Shown here in pieces: positions 20,656-24,489 of a stretch of DNA of 24,489 bases. Location of the stretch: positions 1 through 24,489 of IMG/VR virus record IMGVR_UViG_3300027631_000129. One strand, given 5' to 3'. Positions within the stretch are counted from its first letter, which is position 1; the number at the start of each line of letters is the position of its first letter. This DNA is from a virus. The position numbers were made by a program, and so were the translations under genes. The notes beneath the pieces are model-generated. The model had not been told where the DNA came from. It made no database searches and saw only the letters and a program-made list of their open reading frames with translations.

Positions 20656-21405
20656 TTGCATGCTGTCTTGTGGCAGATGCGTTAGTGCTGGGCTATGATT
20701 TTCGACATCAACTACACGTTTAAAATCTTTAAAGATTTCAATGTATTTGGATGCATCCTTTGCCCAGATACCTATAAATCCAGCTGATGCAGGATTTTCA
20801 AATTTAACATATTCTCGTATATCGTAAATAATCCAACCATTCATTATTGCTTTTTGCATTTGAACGGCATCTACGTTATTTTGTCCATTACGTCCTATTT
20901 TTTCCTTAATTAATAATCCGGAATCTGATAGAACATCTTTATACAATTGCAGCAGTTGATTGTGTATCCAGCTAGTTTGTTTGCCGTCATCGATAATCAG
21001 GTCTAGCTGTCCGTATGCTTCTACTACTTCGTTAACTATAGCAGTGTCATACGCATTTCGATTATAATGCAACTCTATATTTTTACGATTCTTGATTGGT
21101 AACTGGCAGAAATTGTTTATTCCTGTCAATGCATTCTGATACTGTCGAATATGGCATTCTTGTACAGCACAAAGTTCAACAATAGGACTAGCTACGTCCA
21201 GCCCAATGATCGTCGAGTTAGGAAATACATTAGACCATGTAACATGGCTATGTACTGCGCCAATGCCAATTTCCATCATTGCAACCGGATCGCTGTCTAA
21301 CGATGAAATTAAAGTATCGTAAAATTTGCCAAATCCGCGCGGTGTTTTTGCGCTTGATCCAATAAGGCTTTTGGTAACCAAATCAGCATCTAGATATCTT
21401 CCCAT
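20635..21405 (-). CDS. SAM-dependent methyltransferase-like protein
   Basis: 256 aa. VAMMEIGIGAVHSHVTW (41-57) looks like motif I of class I methyltransferases, STIIGLDVAS (64-73) like the acidic-loop strand, and QLDLIIDDGKQTSWIHNQ (133-150) like motif IV, with the D-D-G-x-x-x-x pattern of macrocin/sugar O-methyltransferases and related CmcI-type enzymes. A sugar or small-molecule substrate is therefore more likely than DNA; this is inference. The ATG directly follows the DsbA-like stop. The last codons (L-T-Q-Q-E-E) contain the -35 of the polymerase promoter. Confidence 0.7.
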   Translation of the reverse strand: MGRYLDADLVTKSLIGSSAKTPRGFGKFYDTLISSLDSDPVAMMEIGIGAVHSHVTWSNVFPNSTIIGLDVASPIVELCAVQECHIRQYQNALTGINNFCQLPIKNRKNIELHYNRNAYDTAIVNEVVEAYGQLDLIIDDGKQTSWIHNQLLQLYKDVLSDSGLLIKEKIGRNGQNNVDAVQMQKAIMNGWIIYDIREYVKFENPASAGFIGIWAKDASKYIEIFKDFKRVVDVENHSPALTHLPQDSMQLTQQEE

Positions 21406-21660
21406 TTACTGGGCGCGCCCAACGCTTTGCAAAATATTCTCAAGTTCTTCAAATTCTTCACGATTCTTGTCAAAATCGGCTTTGTGTGCAATAGCAATAA
21501 CTTTGTTTAGAACTGCTGGAGTAATACCTAGTTCTTCAGCAATTGCTTTGACTGTGTCGCGAAGGCCTTCATTCAGTGTTTTAACTTCTTCTTTGACTTG
21601 CACCCCTTCGGCAACAAGACGCTTTAGTTTATTAACGTCAGATTCTGAATAATGTGTCAT
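21406..21660 (-). CDS. dsbA: DsbA-like dsDNA-binding protein (T4-type)
   Basis: 84 aa from the ATG at 21660 with GGAG upstream; the TTG at 21672 is inside that ribosome site. The protein is all-helical: ESDVNKLKRLVAEGVQVKEE, TLNEGLRDTVKAIAEELG, ITPAVLNKVIAIAHK and DFDKNREEFEELENIL. The order matches T4 DsbA (89 aa), which binds double-stranded DNA and aids late promoters. The match is in layout and hydrophobic pattern rather than identity, so the call is moderate. A promoter at 21715-21743 drives it. Confidence 0.6.
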   Translation of the reverse strand: MTHYSESDVNKLKRLVAEGVQVKEEVKTLNEGLRDTVKAIAEELGITPAVLNKVIAIAHKADFDKNREEFEELENILQSVGRAQ

Positions 21661-21714
21661 GGTGATCTCCAATAAAAATTTAATGTTAGCGATACTACTG
21701 CCGCCAATATTATT

Positions 21715-21743
21715 AATATACAGTAATATTGTCTAGAAGTCAA
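21715..21743 (-). promoter_or_regulatory. Sigma70-type promoter for the dsbA-like gene
   Basis: TTGACT (21743-21738), 17 bases and TATATT (21720-21715) on the minus strand, about 55 bases before the ATG at 21660. It probably also serves the methyltransferase gene. Confidence 0.72.
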
Positions 21744-21771
21744 CAACCTTCATGAATATTTTTCTGTATTG

Positions 21772-21793
21772 TGCGTATAACTCAGTATACGCA
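21772..21793 (-). repeat. Intergenic hairpin after the 253-aa gene
   Basis: TGCGTATA and TATACGCA form an 8-bp stem with a 6-base loop, between the stop at 21830 and the promoter at 21743. A second short inverted repeat (GTCATT-C-AATGAC) lies beside it. There is no proper T-run on the minus strand, so it is a weak terminator or a regulatory structure. Confidence 0.4.
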
Positions 21794-21829
21794 TGCCGTC
21801 ATTCAATGACCGCCGATCTCTGCCCAGCG

Positions 21830-22591
21830 CTATATTTCTATAGCATGGGTGATTGCATATTGCTTAATATCTTCTATAATCGTATGATTATAGAAATTCT
21901 GTTGCTTATAGAATTTTATTGTTTCTTTCACAGCAATGATGTCGTCTGGTTGGCTTATATTTATTTTTTTATAAAGTTTTTCAATGTCATCGTCCAGCCA
22001 CTCATGCATCGTTACAGTTGGTATTGAATCATCGCCCAAACTCTTCCAATAGTCAATTTGTGCTTTAATTTTTGCTATCCAGCGTTCTACTGGTTGATTC
22101 ATGATCTCTTTAAAATTTTCATCCCGATAATAACCTACAGCAGTTCTGCCCATCCAGAAATGAACATACGGTAAAAACGAATCGCCATGTAATGCTTGAA
22201 TTACTTTCAAGTTTTTTATGTTATATTGTTGGATTTCTTTTAAATTATGTGCATGTGAAAATAAAAATATATTTTTGTCAGTATCATAAAATGTGTCCAC
22301 TGCCCACTGTGCTTGATCATATGTTATACTTGTATTATTGCGTATATCATGAGTGTATTTTTTTCTATCACCAGCCAACACCTGACTTGAAAAGTTCCAT
22401 CTATCATTTACTGTAAGGTCAGATTTTTCATAGTTATCTTCAGAAAAAATTCTATCAATAAACAAGTTTATGAATGGTCTAAAAACCTCACTTGTTTCTT
22501 CATTAACACATTCAGAGCTCTGGTTTAAAACATAGCACAGCATACTTGAACATATGCCAGCTGGCGAGCATAGAAGAAAAACTGTTGCCAT
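21830..22591 (-). CDS. Distant sulfotransferase-like protein, paralog C
   Basis: 253 aa. The N-terminal strand plus loop (TVFLLCSPAGICSSMLCYVL) sits where the two other paralogs have the GLSGT loop, and NIKNLKVIQALHGDS and the C-terminal IEKLYKKINISQPDD follow the same outline. The phosphosulfate-loop residues are poorly kept, so binding of PAPS is doubtful. No other family is recognised. The base composition is AT-richer than its neighbours, and the ribosome site is weak. It lies 6 bases after the 453-aa gene. Confidence 0.45.
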   Translation of the reverse strand: MATVFLLCSPAGICSSMLCYVLNQSSECVNEETSEVFRPFINLFIDRIFSEDNYEKSDLTVNDRWNFSSQVLAGDRKKYTHDIRNNTSITYDQAQWAVDTFYDTDKNIFLFSHAHNLKEIQQYNIKNLKVIQALHGDSFLPYVHFWMGRTAVGYYRDENFKEIMNQPVERWIAKIKAQIDYWKSLGDDSIPTVTMHEWLDDDIEKLYKKINISQPDDIIAVKETIKFYKQQNFYNHTIIEDIKQYAITHAIEI

Positions 22592-22597
22592 AATTTA

Positions 22598-23959
22598 TTA
22601 TTTTAACTTGAACCCGATTCGACCCTTTTGCCCTGAAGCAAAGTATGTTTTATTATATAAGACTGGTGAGCCTTCGAACACTGCTGGGAATTTTGTATAA
22701 TAATCTAAGACAATATCGTTTCCACGCTTGCCGGCACGTGTGTTCAGCTGCACATACTTGTTGTTATTAAGAGCGGACATCATGGCTCCTTTGAAGTCAT
22801 CATCAGCATTGACGGATTTTATCATCGCAGTGACTATGGCGGCTAATACATGAAAGAATACACGATAATCTTCACGATCCAATGCGCCTGGGGCTGTGGC
22901 TTGTGCATCCAATAATGTGCGAAGTTTTGGTGATCGCAGATCGTCAGGATTACGTGATCCACGATCTAAATCTTTCAAGGCTTGAATGTCAACATCATTA
23001 ATGATGCCGTACATCTTTGCTACCAGCAGTGGACCTGTTGCTGCGTTTTCTGTCGCTAGTAATCGCATTACCTCTGCTCCGCGAGGATATTCTTTCTTGC
23101 CAGCATCTTGTAATTGTTTATATACGCCACTCAAACTGCTTGCCGCGCCGCCGCCCTTGCTTACTTTACTACTAATTTGTATTTCTTGTCCACCAGGAGT
23201 TTTTATGATGCTATCAATAAGTTCCATTTGCTTATCTTGTGGAAACATAACCTGGCTTCCTGCAAAACTGCTTAATTGGAATACGCGCAATAAGTCCTGT
23301 GTATTACCACCAACACTGCCTGTCGCATCAATAAGTGCTAGTGGGCCCAAATATTCGCCAGCATATTTTCCTAATACGTTGACATATTCCATTCCGTTAA
23401 CGATTGGGGTTGATGTTCCAGCACGTGCTTGTTGTACTGCCTGCTCTATAATACTGGACAGTGCTTCATGATCAGTACCACGCACCTGTTGTGCTACATT
23501 ATTACTGATTATTTGTGCTAACTGATCAGTATTGCGATAGTTTTCATCTGTAACAATATCGGCTGGTTTAATAGGAATACTTTCTTCCTTAGCGCCTTTG
23601 CCATACTTATAACCACGCAGCGTGAGCCATAATCCATGGATACCTTTTGGTGGTATCTCTTTAATATAGCGTACCCAATACTGTGGTTGTCCTTGTGAGT
23701 CTGTAACTTGTGCAATAGCAGCAGCTAGCGTTCCGTTATTTTTTGTATTGTCGTATACGATTTCTGCGCCGCTTGGAATAACCTGCGCAAGAGCTGCATC
23801 TAGTTCTTGTACACTGCTAAACGCAGGACTATCACTTGGTAAGACACCAACGTCTACCATTGTTAATACGTCTGATGGATCTATGTCACTAACATATGTT
23901 TCGCCAGGTTGTCGTGCTGTTACCCCGCGTGATTCGTATAGTATCTCATCTGCTCTCAT
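22598..23959 (-). CDS. Large hypothetical phage protein, possible packaged head protein
   Basis: 453 aa. It opens with MRADEILYESRG, in which ILYE-S fits the T4 gp21 prohead protease cleavage pattern (I/L-x-E) at the same distance from the start as in T4 internal proteins (MKTYQEFIAE). The body is soluble and Gly/Ala/Gln-rich. TPGGQEIQISSKVSKGGGAA contains an E/Q-x-S-S-K core that faintly recalls PD-(D/E)XK nucleases, but this is weak. A late-promoter-like CATAAATA lies 48 bases upstream, and AAGGA precedes the ATG. A protein packaged and injected with DNA is a reasonable hypothesis, not a demonstrated function. Confidence 0.55.
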   Translation of the reverse strand: MRADEILYESRGVTARQPGETYVSDIDPSDVLTMVDVGVLPSDSPAFSSVQELDAALAQVIPSGAEIVYDNTKNNGTLAAAIAQVTDSQGQPQYWVRYIKEIPPKGIHGLWLTLRGYKYGKGAKEESIPIKPADIVTDENYRNTDQLAQIISNNVAQQVRGTDHEALSSIIEQAVQQARAGTSTPIVNGMEYVNVLGKYAGEYLGPLALIDATGSVGGNTQDLLRVFQLSSFAGSQVMFPQDKQMELIDSIIKTPGGQEIQISSKVSKGGGAASSLSGVYKQLQDAGKKEYPRGAEVMRLLATENAATGPLLVAKMYGIINDVDIQALKDLDRGSRNPDDLRSPKLRTLLDAQATAPGALDREDYRVFFHVLAAIVTAMIKSVNADDDFKGAMMSALNNNKYVQLNTRAGKRGNDIVLDYYTKFPAVFEGSPVLYNKTYFASGQKGRIGFKLK

Positions 23960-24006
23960 AGTTTTAATCCTTGTTACTTCTAGTCTTCATATTTTTACTT
24001 TAGTAA

Positions 24007-24014
24007 TATTTATG
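24007..24014 (-). promoter_or_regulatory. Late-promoter-like CATAAATA before the 453-aa gene
   Basis: The minus strand reads CATAAATA, the same variant as the plus-strand site at 6801, 48 bases before the ATG at 23959. It overlaps the end of the cysteine-rich gene. Confidence 0.48.
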
Positions 24015-24264
24015 CGCTTTTAGCGCAATCCTTGCAAACACAAACTTGGCCGCGCAGATTTCCCCAATAGTCTCGGTGATCAACTTGACTGCATACTTTA
24101 ATTTCTTTACACACACTGCAACTACGTTTGCAACATTCAGCACAACTACAACTGTTGCATAGGGTTATTCCGGGTTGGATTTCGTTTTTTAGACTAAAAT
24201 GATTTTCGCTGTACAATGGCACGCCACAGTGACTTGGGTGCCCACAATTTTTACAATACGACAT
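24010..24264 (-). CDS. Cysteine-rich zinc-ribbon-like protein, 84 aa
   Basis: Fourteen cysteines in 84 residues, grouped as knuckles: C4-x2-C7 with C13, then C36-x2-C39-x-C41-x2-CC44-45, C49-x2-C52, C58 and a C-terminal C75-x-C77-x2-C80. This strongly suggests several bound zinc ions or a metallothionein-like function. There is no recognised family. It would be cytoplasmic. A GCTAAATA element resembling late promoters lies about 23 bases upstream. In an iron-themed genome, metal buffering is possible but unproven. Confidence 0.72.
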   Translation of the reverse strand: MSYCKNCGHPSHCGVPLYSENHFSLKNEIQPGITLCNSCSCAECCKRSCSVCKEIKVCSQVDHRDYWGNLRGQVCVCKDCAKSA

Positions 24265-24304
24265 GTTAATAGTTCTCTCTTTAAAATATTTAGCATGTTA
24301 TAGA

Positions 24305-24327
24305 AATGGAGGCCGCCGGCCTCCATT
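24305..24327 (-). terminator. GC-rich hairpin between the last two genes
   Basis: A 10-bp perfect stem (AATGGAGGCC with GGCCTCCATT) and a 3-base loop lie 21 bases after the stop at 24348. The run after it on the minus strand is only TTTCTAT, while the plus strand has GTATTTTT. It is probably a terminator for the gene entering from the right, though it could work in either direction. Confidence 0.6.
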
Positions 24328-24347
24328 GTATTTTTAAATGCCAAATA

Positions 24348-24489
24348 TCAGCCTACTGATTTTCTAATAGTATCAATATCTTTTGCGCCGGCACCTGCAT
24401 CATATGCCATTCCAACTAGATCATCAGCACTTGCCGCGGCACCAGCCTTTTGCGGGGCTTTGAAACTTGGCAAATCACCTGCCATAGCA
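24348..24489 (-). CDS. C-terminal end of an unknown protein
   Basis: An open frame runs in from the right edge and ends in TGA at 24348-24350. Its last residues are PSFKAPQKAGAAASADDLVG and then MAYDAGAGAKDIDTIRKSVG. The composition is Ala/Gly-rich and likely partly disordered. An ATG at 24485 could be an internal Met or the start of a 45-aa protein; the edge prevents a decision. It is followed on the minus strand by a strong hairpin. Confidence 0.55.
   Translation of the reverse strand, partial: AMAGDLPSFKAPQKAGAAASADDLVGMAYDAGAGAKDIDTIRKSVG

Noticed and set aside
21410-21419. Palindrome GGGCGCGCCC between the dsbA-like and methyltransferase genes
   Set aside because: Short and mostly coding; nothing ties it to regulation.
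22986-23471. 161-aa plus-strand ORF opposite the 453-aa gene
   Set aside because: Antisense shadow rich in Ser, Pro and Leu; no start signals.
1-24489. CRISPR arrays, tRNA genes, insertion sequences
   Set aside because: I saw no regularly spaced repeats, no cloverleaf-type sequences and no transposase-like genes; the only long repeat is the 72-bp promoter cassette.

Overview
This window looks like part of the genome of a T4-type (gp43 polymerase-bearing) myovirus of an aquatic, probably proteobacterial host. The anchor is a complete 894-residue family B DNA polymerase with all exonuclease and polymerase motifs (17936-20620). It is supported by a DsbA-like small protein, a T4 gp1-like nucleotide kinase, MazG, a probable GroES-type co-chaperonin start, sites matching the T4 late promoter (TATAAATA and close variants), and a series of near-consensus sigma70 promoters like T4 early promoters. 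A ferredoxin that closely resembles the FdxA ferredoxins of alphaproteobacteria hints at the host group; this host call is inference. Genes are packed head to tail on the minus strand, many with ATGA or TAATG overlaps. One gene (6835-7482) is on the plus strand. No gene-free stretch exceeds 300 bases, and no tRNA, rRNA, CRISPR array or insertion sequence was seen.

Layout, in window order (transcription mostly runs right to left). 1-5115 is a tightly coupled run: co-chaperonin-like start, unknown, a truncated DNA polymerase III alpha-like protein, unknown, sulfotransferase-like, MazG, SGNH-like, then an iron/purine block of A-type Fe-S carrier, adenine phosphoribosyltransferase, ABM-fold monooxygenase-like protein, FTR1/EfeU-like iron permease and 7Fe-type ferredoxin. 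5228-8863 holds two more SGNH-like proteins, a QueD-like protein with an altered zinc site, an unknown, and the lone plus-strand 2OG-Fe(II) oxygenase, with a promoter island at 6729-6834 that fires both ways. 8860-11225 holds a SleB-type cell wall hydrolase, a phosphomannomutase-like HAD protein, a small lipoprotein, two newly called short ORFs and a MIP18/SufT-like Fe-S assembly factor. 11222-17142 is an early-type region of small unknown genes served by several related promoters, including a 72-bp perfect repeat used twice. 17201-24489 holds a second sulfotransferase-like paralog, DNA polymerase, a methyltransferase, the DsbA-like protein, a third sulfotransferase-like protein, a large protein with a possible capsid-targeting N-terminus, a cysteine-rich protein and the end of one more gene.

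How it may work together: polymerase, kinase, MazG, APRT and QueD point to nucleotide and DNA metabolism. The SGNH-like, sulfotransferase-like, phosphomannomutase-like and methyltransferase genes would fit modification of glycans or surfaces, which is inference. The most striking theme is iron: permease, ferredoxin, two Fe-S assembly proteins of different families, an ABM-fold protein and an Fe(II) oxygenase in about 11 kb, four of them in one coupled run. This resembles a phage-borne module that keeps host iron and Fe-S metabolism running during infection.
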